DNA from: Candidatus Poseidoniales archaeon
GTDB taxonomy: Archaea > Thermoplasmatota > Poseidoniia > Poseidoniales > Poseidoniaceae
Assembly: GCA_012959845.1 (NCBI GenBank)
Contig: DUCL01000042.1
Coordinates: 1-6,557 of the forward strand
DNA length: 6,557 nucleotides
Direction: 5' to 3'
Positions 1-6,501 of the stretch are shown here, piece after piece (the stretch's first letter is position 1; each line of letters starts with the position of its first letter). Made by a program: the position numbers and the translations under genes. The notes under the pieces are model-generated. The model was not told the origin of the DNA. It made no database searches and saw only the letters and a list, made by a program, of their open reading frames with translations.

Positions 1-52
1 AGCGATGTCATGAAATGTGCTCTCATGGAAGTTTAAGTGGCAGTTATTAATC

Positions 53-56
53 GGTG
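53..56 (+). promoter_or_regulatory. Shine-Dalgarno (GGTG) for gcvT
   Basis: GGTG lies five bases before the ATG at 62. Aligned to the anti-SD complement GGAGGTGATC, it has the same register as the GGTG before gcvPB (3821-3824, five bases before its ATG) and is within one base of the register before gcvPA. This shared spacing is the main reason for choosing ATG 62 over the in-frame GTG at 17. A weaker alternative, GAAGG at 68-72, would serve the ATG at 80. Confidence 0.45.
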
Positions 57-61
57 TTAAT

Positions 62-1180
62 ATGAGCGAAGGCAAACCAATGCGTACCGCCCTATACGAT
101 GAACATGTTTCACTTGAAGCAAACATTGTAGATTTTCATGGTTTTGAACTACCCATTTGGTATTCAAATATCAAGGCAGAGCACTTAGCCTGCAGATCAG
201 GAGCAGGGTTATTCGATGTTTCTCACATGGGGTCATTTCGTATTTCAGGAGATTCAGTAAAGCAATGGCTTGAGAGCATCGCAACGCAGAAGGTGACTAC
301 AATTGGTACAACGCGTTGTGCCTATACTCATTTTTTAGACGACAATGGCCATCTTATTGACGATATGATTTTCGCAGTTGTTAGTGAAAATGAAATATTA
401 GGAGTTCCAAATGCCTCAATGATTGGAGTGATGTGGGATTGGTTTACTGCAAAATTGCCTGAAGATGGCTCAATCACTTTAGAAAATCTATCCGATGAAA
501 CCTCTATCATGGCTTTACAAGGTCCAAACGCGAAAAACCTACTAACCTCAATATTATCTGATGGAAATCATGTTGGAAGATTTAGATGGAAGCAAATTGA
601 AAGTAACTCATTGAACATTTCCGGGTGGATACAAGGAACTGGATATACTGGAGAGGCTGGATACGAAATCTTTGTCCCTAACGAGCAAGCATCAATCCTT
701 TGGAGAGCCTTAATCAATGCAGGAGCGACACCAATTGGATTAGGGGCAAGAGATACCCTTAGATTGGAAAAAGGATACCTATTATCTGGTGTTGATTTTT
801 GCTGGCCACCCCTTCAAGAAGAAGATTCTGATGGATTCCTCACAAGAGATTCGTGGGAAACAAATGTTCCTTTCGGAATAGATTTGGAGCACGAATTTAT
901 TGGTAGAGATAGAGTTCTTTCACATTCTCCAACCGATGAAAAATGGTGGGGGATAAAGTATGTTGAAAGAGGGCCACTGCCCCGTCCAGGCAAAGAAGTC
1001 ACAGATTTGGATGGTAATACAATCGGTCGCTTATCATCAGGAGCACCCGCACCAAGTTTGGATAATGTTGGCATTGGGATTGGATACATTAGTGGGGTAT
1101 CAGAAGGCGATGAAGTACTAATTGTTGCCAGTCCAAGAAAATCGGTTAGGGCAGTTGTCGTTAGGCCGCCATTTATTTGA
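62..1180 (+). CDS. gcvT: Glycine cleavage system T-protein (aminomethyltransferase)
   Basis: This cytosolic enzyme takes the aminomethyl group from lipoyl-GcvH and passes the carbon to tetrahydrofolate, giving 5,10-methylene-THF and ammonia. It has 372 residues from ATG 62, against 364 in E. coli. The N-terminal folate-binding domain starts with TALYDEHV, then DFHGFELPIWY and GLFDVSHMG near residues 50-57. LIDDM (about 98-102) holds the Asp pair that includes the catalytic Asp of known T-proteins. MALQGPNA, GTGYTGEAGYEIFV and GLGARDTLRLEKG (about 226-238) follow, the last with the conserved Arg. The C-terminal barrel shows EFIGRDRVL and GRLSSGAPAPSL. Oddities: the usual Gly-Gly before IDD is Gly-His, the usual VVNA is VPNA, and about 9 extra residues lie before the FIG motif. 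The start at 62 follows the GGTG at 53-56; ATG 80 (366 residues) or GTG 17 are possible. It converges on the glycosyltransferase gene and is not transcribed from the gcvPA promoter. Confidence 0.95.
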   Translation: MSEGKPMRTALYDEHVSLEANIVDFHGFELPIWYSNIKAEHLACRSGAGLFDVSHMGSFRISGDSVKQWLESIATQKVTTIGTTRCAYTHFLDDNGHLIDDMIFAVVSENEILGVPNASMIGVMWDWFTAKLPEDGSITLENLSDETSIMALQGPNAKNLLTSILSDGNHVGRFRWKQIESNSLNISGWIQGTGYTGEAGYEIFVPNEQASILWRALINAGATPIGLGARDTLRLEKGYLLSGVDFCWPPLQEEDSDGFLTRDSWETNVPFGIDLEHEFIGRDRVLSHSPTDEKWWGIKYVERGPLPRPGKEVTDLDGNTIGRLSSGAPAPSLDNVGIGIGYISGVSEGDEVLIVASPRKSVRAVVVRPPFI

Positions 1181-1182
1181 CC

Positions 1183-2352
1183 TCAGTCAAGCAATGGTAG
1201 CACAGCGGAGAGAAACTTATCTTTTTCTCTTTGCGAGGTTATTCTCAATTCAACTATTGTTCCTCTAAGTTCTAACAATGCATCACACGCAGCCTGTGGA
1301 TCATCCCATCTGACGGCTATACCAATTTCTTCATATTCTGCCAATTCACCCATTAGACAATTTGAGTTTACAATGCTGGGAACTCCATGTGCTGCAGCAT
1401 CAAACATTTTTACGGGCAATGCGCCTTGAGAAATGTTACCTCTATTTGGTGGATATAGTGCAAACATTACATCCAATTGGCCCACTAATTCTTGAAATTG
1501 GCTAGATGTAAATGCTCCACTGACCTCTGCCTCAATTTCTCCAAACTCAACTGCATCCATCATCAATTGCTGCACTTCTTTTGCCTTTGTTCCATCACCG
1601 GCAATGATTATGTTTGGCCGTTCAGTGGCAGGAATCAATTTTATTGCCTCCAGCATTAGAGTAAAAGTTTTCAATTCACGAACACGTCCCAAATAACCGA
1701 TGGTCCATTGTTTGTTATCAGAAGGTTCCTGTTGTGGAATTGACATTTCTAGTGGACGATTTTCTACGACGGTTGAAGCAAGATTTTTCGATTGAAGATA
1801 TTGTTCAAAGCCATCAAATTTCCCACCCTCTATCTTTCCGCTAGTCGTAATAATTGCATCGGCTTTGCTTGCTTGTCGTAGCATTGTTGCTTCCAACTTG
1901 CGACTTAACAACTTACGAAGAATGGAATTAGGAGATGGCATTCTAATCCACGTATGGTGAAGGTCATGCATATCAAAAACAAATGGAATCTGATGGCTTT
2001 TTTTCAGTGACACTGCAACAGAAAGAGTATCCGCATCATGGCAATATATCAAATCCGGCGGAGAATGTATTAGTGATGCTTTGACCCGTTTAACAAATTG
2101 TAAAATACCTTTGATTGTTTTTCTCATCCCCCCATATGGAATCTCACCTAGATGGTAGCGCATTATTCTCGCACCATGCGTTGATTCTGATTTAGCATGC
2201 AGTTGCAATCTATCAAATGCATGAATTGTTACTTGATGCCCAGCTTCAACTAACCAGAATGCACTGCGCAAGACTCTTGGGTCTGGCGCACAGGAGTTTG
2301 AAACCACCATTGCGACCTTCGCCATGACACTTGGCAAACCTAACTTACCCAT
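1183..2352 (-). CDS. GT4-type (GT-B fold) glycosyltransferase
   Basis: A predicted cytosolic or membrane-peripheral retaining glycosyltransferase that moves a sugar from a nucleotide-sugar donor to a glycan, lipid or protein; donor and acceptor cannot be read from the sequence. The N-terminal Rossmann domain opens with AKVAMVVSNS and DPRVLRSAFWLVEAGH, typical of family 4 enzymes. YCHDADTL (about 103-110) and FDMHDLHHTW (126-135) follow. The C-terminal donor domain starts at TIGYLGRVRELKTF (217-230), then IIIAGDGTKA, and PVKMFDAAAHGVPSIV (313-328), which matches the usual P.K.FE..A.G.PVI with Asp in place of Glu. No signal peptide or membrane span is seen. The start is uncertain. ATG 2352 has GAAGGG at a usable distance. 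ATG 2325 (380 residues, beginning MAKVAMVV) fits the fold equally well but lacks a well-spaced SD. The gene sits between gcvT (convergent, 2-base gap) and gcvPA (divergent), with no obvious functional tie to either. Confidence 0.88.
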   Translation of the reverse strand: MGKLGLPSVMAKVAMVVSNSCAPDPRVLRSAFWLVEAGHQVTIHAFDRLQLHAKSESTHGARIMRYHLGEIPYGGMRKTIKGILQFVKRVKASLIHSPPDLIYCHDADTLSVAVSLKKSHQIPFVFDMHDLHHTWIRMPSPNSILRKLLSRKLEATMLRQASKADAIITTSGKIEGGKFDGFEQYLQSKNLASTVVENRPLEMSIPQQEPSDNKQWTIGYLGRVRELKTFTLMLEAIKLIPATERPNIIIAGDGTKAKEVQQLMMDAVEFGEIEAEVSGAFTSSQFQELVGQLDVMFALYPPNRGNISQGALPVKMFDAAAHGVPSIVNSNCLMGELAEYEEIGIAVRWDDPQAACDALLELRGTIVELRITSQREKDKFLSAVLPLLD

Positions 2353-2373
2353 CAGTGATTCCCTTCAATATCA

Positions 2374-2382
2374 CTATTTTTG
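2374..2382. promoter_or_regulatory. Possible shared TATA-like box of the divergent promoter
   Basis: CTATTTTTG on + (CAAAAATAG on -) is the most A/T-rich short run between the glycosyltransferase and gcvPA. With an archaeal spacing of about 25 bases, transcription toward gcvPA would begin near 2403, just before the foldable leader. Transcription the other way would begin near the ATG at 2352. The match to the archaeal TATA consensus is weak and no clear BRE is visible, so this is inference from position. Confidence 0.2.
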
Positions 2383-2405
2383 CAATTCAATTGGGGATGA
2401 ACATT

Positions 2406-2455
2406 ATCACCGGTACGCGCACCGTTAAACATGCACCCCATAGGGGTGAGGTGAT
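2406..2455 (+). promoter_or_regulatory. Candidate structured leader that can sequester the gcvPA SD
   Basis: Three helices can form here. P1 is ATCACC (2406-2411) with GGTGAT (2450-2455). P2 is CGGT (2411-2414) with ACCG (2421-2424) around a 6-base loop; C2411 can belong to only one of these helices. P3 is CACCCC (2434-2439) with GGGGTG (2443-2448) around an ATA loop. P1 covers the Shine-Dalgarno. The same stretch holds three CACC and two GGTGA elements, so alternative pairings could free or hide the SD. It matches no riboswitch I recognise; I do not see the glycine riboswitch consensus. The arms are short, and P3 could also be a DNA operator. Confidence 0.4.
2448..2455 (+). promoter_or_regulatory. 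Shine-Dalgarno (GAGGTGAT) of gcvPA
   Basis: GAGGTGAT is an eight-base match to the complement of the archaeal 16S 3' end. It lies four bases before ATG 2460. This fixes the gcvPA start at 2460, not at the upstream in-frame ATG 2397 or TTG 2331, and implies that the bases before it are untranslated leader. Confidence 0.75.
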
Positions 2456-2459
2456 TATC

Positions 2460-3833
2460 ATGGTCGACCAACTGCCAAATTTGGGTAGAGAACAGGAAAT
2501 GCTAGCGGAAATGGGTCTATCCGATATTGATGAACTATTCAGTGATATTCCGTCGCAAATAAGGATGCAAGATGGGCTCCCTTTACGAGGTCCACAAAGC
2601 GAAGAAGAAATAATAGCAGATGCCAAGAGATTGCTCGGAAATAATGTTGCTCTTTGTGACCGAGTATCATTTTTGGGTGCTGGATTGTACCGCAATTATA
2701 TTCCAGCAGCAGTTTTTGCAATGATCTCACGTGGAGAGTTCTTGACAGCATACACTCCATATCAGCCAGAGGTAAGTCAAGGAATGCTACAAGCAATGTG
2801 GGAATTTCAAACACTTTTATCAGAATTAGTGGGTTTGCCAATTGCCAACTTATCATTGTATGATGGCTCATCGGCTAGTGCAGAAGCACTCACCTGTGCT
2901 GTCAGAGTGCATAACCGTAAGGCAACACAGAAAAATGTAGTCTATGTTTCACAACTTACTTCCCCTGACAAAATGTCGGTAATGCAAAATTACTGCCAAG
3001 GCGGAGGAATTGAAATCAGAATGCTAAAGCATAATCAAGATGGAACAATTGATTTGGAATCTGCAATAGAAGCAGCAGGAAGTTGCGGTGTATATGTTGA
3101 ACAACCAAATCCTATTGGCTTGCTCGATGGAGGAATTACTCGCTTGAAGGAAATTATTGGCGAAAATACTGCGCTAATTGTTAGTGTTCAGCCAGTGTCT
3201 CTTGGAGTTGTTGAAGCACCTGGAAAATATGGTGCAGACATGGTTGTCGGTGAAGGACAGCCGCTCGGTTCTCCAATTACCGGAGGCGGGCCACTGTACG
3301 GAATTTTTGCTTGTTCCAAACCATATCTAAGACTGATGCCAGGACGAATAGTTGGGCGTTCAATTGATGTTGATGGTAAAGTTGCATATTGTCTAACACT
3401 ATCCACTCGTGAGCAACACATTAGGAGGCATCGTGCAACCTCAAATATCTGTACTAATGAAACGCTAATCGCACTGATGGGTGCGATGCACATGGCATTG
3501 TTAGGGCCGGAAGGCCTCAATCAACTTGCTGTTAGAAATATGACAGCCTGCTTGTTGGCCAAGCAAAAGTTGAGTGAAATACAAACAATTGCTATTCCTC
3601 ATATACATGGGAATCACTTCAATGAATTCGTAATTGAGTTACCAGGTAAGGCAAAGGACTGTTTAGCCTATTTGGATGGTAATGGAATTGTTGGCGGATT
3701 CAATCTGAATGCATGGTATCCAAATCGTACAAATTGGCTGCTCATCACAGTTACGGACCAAACCAAAGCGGAAGAAATTGAATTGCTCGCAGCGCATTTA
3801 GCATTGTGGTCATCAAAGGCGGTGGGTGCATGA
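2460..3833 (+). CDS. gcvPA: Glycine dehydrogenase (decarboxylating) subunit 1, P-protein N-terminal half
   Basis: This is the alpha subunit of the PLP-dependent glycine decarboxylase, which pairs with GcvPB to decarboxylate glycine and load aminomethyl onto lipoyl-GcvH. From ATG 2460 it has 457 residues, close to the usual 440-450. The family start appears as EMLAEMGLSDIDELFSDIP (about 13-31). FLGAGLYRNYIPAAV is near 71-85, and TAYTPYQPEVSQGMLQ then SLYDGSSASAEA at about 96-143. PGRIVG is at about 294-299, and REQHIRR followed by ATSNICTNE at about 317-334. The Schiff-base Lys is absent, as expected, because it lies in GcvPB. GSSASAEA replaces the common GATALAEA. The start is set by GAGGTGAT at 2448-2455, and the region from ATG 2397 reads as unconserved basic sequence. 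The gene ends in ATGA, overlapping gcvPB by four bases, so the two are almost certainly one transcript with coupled translation. The leader may control expression. Confidence 0.96.
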   Translation: MVDQLPNLGREQEMLAEMGLSDIDELFSDIPSQIRMQDGLPLRGPQSEEEIIADAKRLLGNNVALCDRVSFLGAGLYRNYIPAAVFAMISRGEFLTAYTPYQPEVSQGMLQAMWEFQTLLSELVGLPIANLSLYDGSSASAEALTCAVRVHNRKATQKNVVYVSQLTSPDKMSVMQNYCQGGGIEIRMLKHNQDGTIDLESAIEAAGSCGVYVEQPNPIGLLDGGITRLKEIIGENTALIVSVQPVSLGVVEAPGKYGADMVVGEGQPLGSPITGGGPLYGIFACSKPYLRLMPGRIVGRSIDVDGKVAYCLTLSTREQHIRRHRATSNICTNETLIALMGAMHMALLGPEGLNQLAVRNMTACLLAKQKLSEIQTIAIPHIHGNHFNEFVIELPGKAKDCLAYLDGNGIVGGFNLNAWYPNRTNWLLITVTDQTKAEEIELLAAHLALWSSKAVGA

Positions 3834-5332
3834 GTAATCTTTTCGACCACAATGGTGCTATTGGCAAAGGCTACTCGCAACCGCAACCGCTTCTTCCAGC
3901 GAATTCAATATCACTTCCTGAAAGTTTGACAAGAAAACAAGCAGCACGTTGGCCTAGGTTAAGCGAACCGGAAATGGTTCGCCACTATACTTGGCTTTCC
4001 AAGAGAAATTTTGGAATTGACACTGGATTTTATCCACTTGGTTCTTGCACAATGAAGCACAATCCGAGAATAAATGAGGTCATTGCACAATTACCTGGAA
4101 TTGCGGAAATACACCCACATCAACCTGAACATCACATCCAAGGTCTATTGTCCATATTCCATGAAATGCAAGAAATGCTAGAAATATGTGCTGGAATGGA
4201 TCAAGTTACATTGCAGCCAGTTGCAGGAGCACAGGGCGAATTTACTGCAGTTCGTTGCATCCAAGAATACTTCAGGAGTCGTGGCGAGACAGAGAGAACA
4301 AAAGTATTGGTTCCTGATTCAGCACATGGAACCAATCCTGCAAGTGCCGCTATGGCCGGATTTGAAATCGTTGAGATTCCTAGCAGAGAAGACGGCAGAC
4401 TAGACTTGGATGCGATAAGAGCAGCGGTTGATGAGCAAACCGCTGTGATGATGATTACCAATCCGAATACACTTGGACTATTTGAACCAGAAATATCACA
4501 AGCGGCGGAAATAGTTCATGCAGCTGGAGGCCAAATGTATTATGACGGCGCTAACTTCAATGCGATACTTGGAATCACTTCACCGGGACTAATGGGTTTT
4601 GACGCAGTCCACTACAACCTTCACAAAACGTTCTCACAGCCACATGGTGGTGGAGGACCCGGTTCTGGTCCGATTGGAGTTAAGAACCATCTTGCTGAAT
4701 TCCTACCAGGTCCAATCGTCAAGAAGAGGCCGATAATGGGTGGCGAGGAAGCACATGCTATCGATGATTTATGGTATGGTTGGTACCAACCAGCAAAAAG
4801 TATTGGCAAGGTCCAACAATGGCATGGAAATGCTGGAGCAGTAGTGAGAAGTTGGGCTTTCTATCGCCGCTTTGGCAATGGCCTGCGCACAATGTCACAG
4901 CATGCAGTACTCAATGCAAATTATCTGAGGCATGCTATTTTTAGAGAAGCAAAAAAGGCTGGTGTTGAAGATATGTTTTGCGACGGCGCACCTACTACTG
5001 TGGCGAAGCATGAATTCACACTATCATTGCAGCCAGCGAAAGAAAAATATGGTATTTCGGCGATGGATGTGGCAAAAGGATTGCTTGATAAAGGGTATAT
5101 GGCACCAACAGTTTACTTCCCATTAGTTGTCCCTGAATGTATGATGATAGAACCTACAGAAACTGAATCAAAGGAAGTTCTTGATGCCTTTGCAGAGCAT
5201 TTCGTTGAAGTGCTACAAGTGGATGCAGATACACTACATGCAGCACCAGTAACCACTCCAGTTCGCAGAGTCGATGAGGTATATGCTGCAAGAAATTTGT
5301 GTCTGCGCCATCCATTCGAAGAAGATGAGTAG
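3830..5332 (+). CDS. gcvPB: Glycine dehydrogenase (decarboxylating) subunit 2, P-protein C-terminal half
   Basis: This catalytic PLP-binding subunit of glycine decarboxylase works with GcvPA. It has 500 residues, slightly longer than the roughly 480 usual for the family. FYPLGSCTMKHNPR lies at about 67-80. DSAHGTNPAS carries His166, expected to stack on PLP. YYDGAN carries Asp239, expected to contact the PLP ring nitrogen. NLHKTFSQPHGGGGPGSGP carries Lys266, the predicted Schiff-base lysine. KSIGKVQQWHGNAG, then PTVYFPLVVPE and IEPTETESKE, complete the fold. About 9 extra residues lie between GPIVKKRP and KSIGK (about 302-322). The start at 3830 overlaps the gcvPA stop as ATGA and has GGTG at 3821-3824, so it is preferred over the in-frame start at 3806. 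The gene ends with two consecutive TAG codons. Its 3' end converges on a membrane protein gene 16 bases away, leaving no room for a separate terminator. Confidence 0.96.
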   Translation: MSNLFDHNGAIGKGYSQPQPLLPANSISLPESLTRKQAARWPRLSEPEMVRHYTWLSKRNFGIDTGFYPLGSCTMKHNPRINEVIAQLPGIAEIHPHQPEHHIQGLLSIFHEMQEMLEICAGMDQVTLQPVAGAQGEFTAVRCIQEYFRSRGETERTKVLVPDSAHGTNPASAAMAGFEIVEIPSREDGRLDLDAIRAAVDEQTAVMMITNPNTLGLFEPEISQAAEIVHAAGGQMYYDGANFNAILGITSPGLMGFDAVHYNLHKTFSQPHGGGGPGSGPIGVKNHLAEFLPGPIVKKRPIMGGEEAHAIDDLWYGWYQPAKSIGKVQQWHGNAGAVVRSWAFYRRFGNGLRTMSQHAVLNANYLRHAIFREAKKAGVEDMFCDGAPTTVAKHEFTLSLQPAKEKYGISAMDVAKGLLDKGYMAPTVYFPLVVPECMMIEPTETESKEVLDAFAEHFVEVLQVDADTLHAAPVTTPVRRVDEVYAARNLCLRHPFEEDE

Positions 5333-5348
5333 TAGTACGCTAATTGCT

Positions 5349-5711
5349 TTAGTCCTCTCTCAATTTTATTGTGGTTTGGGTTGCCTGCAATATCTCCCAT
5401 GTTAATTGTGAAGAGTACGCTATTTGGATGAAGAATAGCCCAATGATTGTGACCGCGATAAACAATATATTGCTGGCAATAATTAATGAAATAATCGCTG
5501 ACAATACAAATCCAAGTTTTGTGATGGTCGGTTTATATTGAACCAGTAACTCATCACCTGCGGGTATCATTATTATTTCAACAGAGCGAAACCACCCTTT
5601 GAATACAGTGAACCGGTCCTCTGTGACGCTACTGACTACATCAAAACTAGCATCAACTTTGGAAAAATATTCGTTGCTAGAACATTGAAAAATTTGTTCC
5701 ATATGGCGCAT
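5349..5711 (-). CDS. Uncharacterised small membrane protein, two C-terminal helices
   Basis: I do not recognise this protein. From ATG 5711 it has about 120 residues. The first 65 form a polar, probably beta-rich segment (FSKVDASFDVVSSVTEDRF, then SVEIIMIPAGDELLVQYKP). A 34-residue hydrophobic stretch follows (LGFVLSAIISLIIAS, then NILFIAVTIIGLFFIQIAY), read as a tight two-helix hairpin, and then a short polar tail. No signal peptide, Cys motif or catalytic pattern is evident. The support for coding is an open frame filling the gap with no competing frame, a sensible soluble-then-membrane composition, and close packing against gcvPB. The start is uncertain: TTG 5723 has AGGT at a usable distance, and ATG 5702 (MEQIF) is also possible. 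It diverges from the next membrane protein gene across about 120 bases, so the two may share a control region. Confidence 0.6.
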   Translation of the reverse strand: MRHMEQIFQCSSNEYFSKVDASFDVVSSVTEDRFTVFKGWFRSVEIIMIPAGDELLVQYKPTITKLGFVLSAIISLIIASNILFIAVTIIGLFFIQIAYSSQLTWEILQATQTTIKLRED

Positions 5712-5814
5712 TATATTATTCAACTACAAATACCTTTGACCTGCAAAAACTAAATCCAATATGGCAATGCACAATTTGATAAGGTATTTGCATTGAACCA
5801 GCAATATGACCCAT

Positions 5815-5820
5815 GAGGAG
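5815..5820 (+). promoter_or_regulatory. Shine-Dalgarno (GAGGAG) deciding the start at 5830
   Basis: GAGGAG ends nine bases before ATG 5830. Aligned on GGAG, its register to the start codon equals that of the gcvPA SD. It lies inside the frame that could begin at ATG 5806, which has no comparable site upstream. This favours 5830 as the start, unless the mRNA is leaderless at 5806. Confidence 0.5.
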
Positions 5821-5829
5821 TTAACCCGA

Positions 5830-6459
5830 ATGGGATGGCGTCGGATTGAATTCAAACCAGCGCTTAGTCCAGCGCTTTTTTTATATTCTTGGTCATTGAT
5901 TCCAATAGCAATTAGTATACTGATGCTGTGCTTTAGCAAATACAATGAATATTTATTCCATGCATTTGTGAGTGCCATTCTATTACAATCGATGGCCCTG
6001 TATCTAGTGATATCAAAGCGAAAAATGTCCCTGCAATATGATTCTATCAGAAATAGAGTACTACTTGGTATTGGTATCATAATCTTGTTGATAGTAGTGC
6101 AATATTCTCAAAATAAACTTTTGCCAATTATTCAAATCGTTCTTACCATAGCGTTTTCTTATTGCACTCTTAGTTCTATTCAAATTTATGTAAATAATAT
6201 TGGTTCAAGTTATGAGCATCCCTGGAGTTCGCAAGAGAAATTATCAGAAGAGAAACTTTCCAATTGGACCATTCAATCATATATTTTCAGCAATCATGTA
6301 ATGGCGACTAGGAAATCCACCGAAACCGAGAGTATCGCGTGGATTTCTGGGCAGATGGAAAATGAGCAACTAAAGTTGGTACTGGATATATTCGGCCATA
6401 ATCCCAAAGACGAGTTTGATATTTCATCATTGCAAATTGATTTGCAAGCGAATGACTAA
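5830..6459 (+). CDS. Uncharacterised four-helix integral membrane protein
   Basis: I do not recognise this protein. It has 209 residues from ATG 5830, or 217 from ATG 5806. Four hydrophobic segments are visible, numbered from 5830: about 16-36 (LFLYSWSLIPIAISILML), 42-61 (LFHAFVSAILLQSMALYLVI), 77-92 (VLLGIGIIILLIVVQ) and 97-119 (LLPIIQIVLTIAFSYCTL). Basic residues (KRKM, RNR) follow helix 2, suggesting a cytoplasmic loop there and both termini inside. A soluble C-terminal tail of about 85 residues is rich in Ser, Glu and Asn and contains SIAWISGQMENEQLKLVLDI. No transporter, protease or kinase motif is seen. A tandem PALSPAL near the N-terminus comes from a 9-base direct repeat at 5857-5865 and 5869-5877. 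The gene is divergent from the two-helix protein gene, and nothing ties it to glycine cleavage. Confidence 0.7.
   Translation: MGWRRIEFKPALSPALFLYSWSLIPIAISILMLCFSKYNEYLFHAFVSAILLQSMALYLVISKRKMSLQYDSIRNRVLLGIGIIILLIVVQYSQNKLLPIIQIVLTIAFSYCTLSSIQIYVNNIGSSYEHPWSSQEKLSEEKLSNWTIQSYIFSNHVMATRKSTETESIAWISGQMENEQLKLVLDIFGHNPKDEFDISSLQIDLQAND
5859..5882 (+). other. Terminator-like hairpin and T-tract inside a coding region
   Basis: AGCGCT (5859-5864) and AGCGCT (5871-5876) are self-complementary copies around a 6-base loop, and seven T residues follow (5876-5882). The layout is that of an intrinsic terminator, yet it sits about 30 bases into the four-helix protein gene. It may be a by-product of the repeat encoding PALSPAL. 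Function is unproven. Confidence 0.3.
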
Positions 6460-6501
6460 TACATCAATAGATACAATATCTTTGAAGTATATTTCACAAC
6501 A

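Noticed and set aside
1..36. Open frame SDVMKCALMEV ending in TAA at 34-36, possibly the tail of an upstream gene
   Set aside because: Only 11 codons are visible, and a second frame is also open to position 50. There is nothing recognisable, so neither can be supported.
17..61. GTG-started N-terminal extension of gcvT
   Set aside because: The extra 15 residues lie before the family's normal start, have no SD, and ATG 62 has a well-placed GGTG.
2331..2459. Upstream in-frame starts of gcvPA (TTG 2331, ATG 2397)
   Set aside because: The extra sequence is unlike the GcvPA N-terminus and overlaps the inverted repeats. ATG 2460 has an eight-base SD match.
2397..2460. Glycine riboswitch before gcvPA
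   Set aside because: The leader is only about 55-60 bases and lacks the conserved glycine-aptamer core and tandem arrangement.
2539..2871. Minus-strand frames inside gcvPA, gcvPB and gcvT (for example 2539-2871, 3188-3520, 814-1089)
   Set aside because: They are antisense shadows of strongly conserved enzyme genes, with no recognisable protein character.
5724..6080. Minus-strand open frame across the four-helix protein gene
   Set aside because: It lies opposite a longer frame with clear membrane-helix periodicity and a good SD, and its own translation shows no coherent domain.
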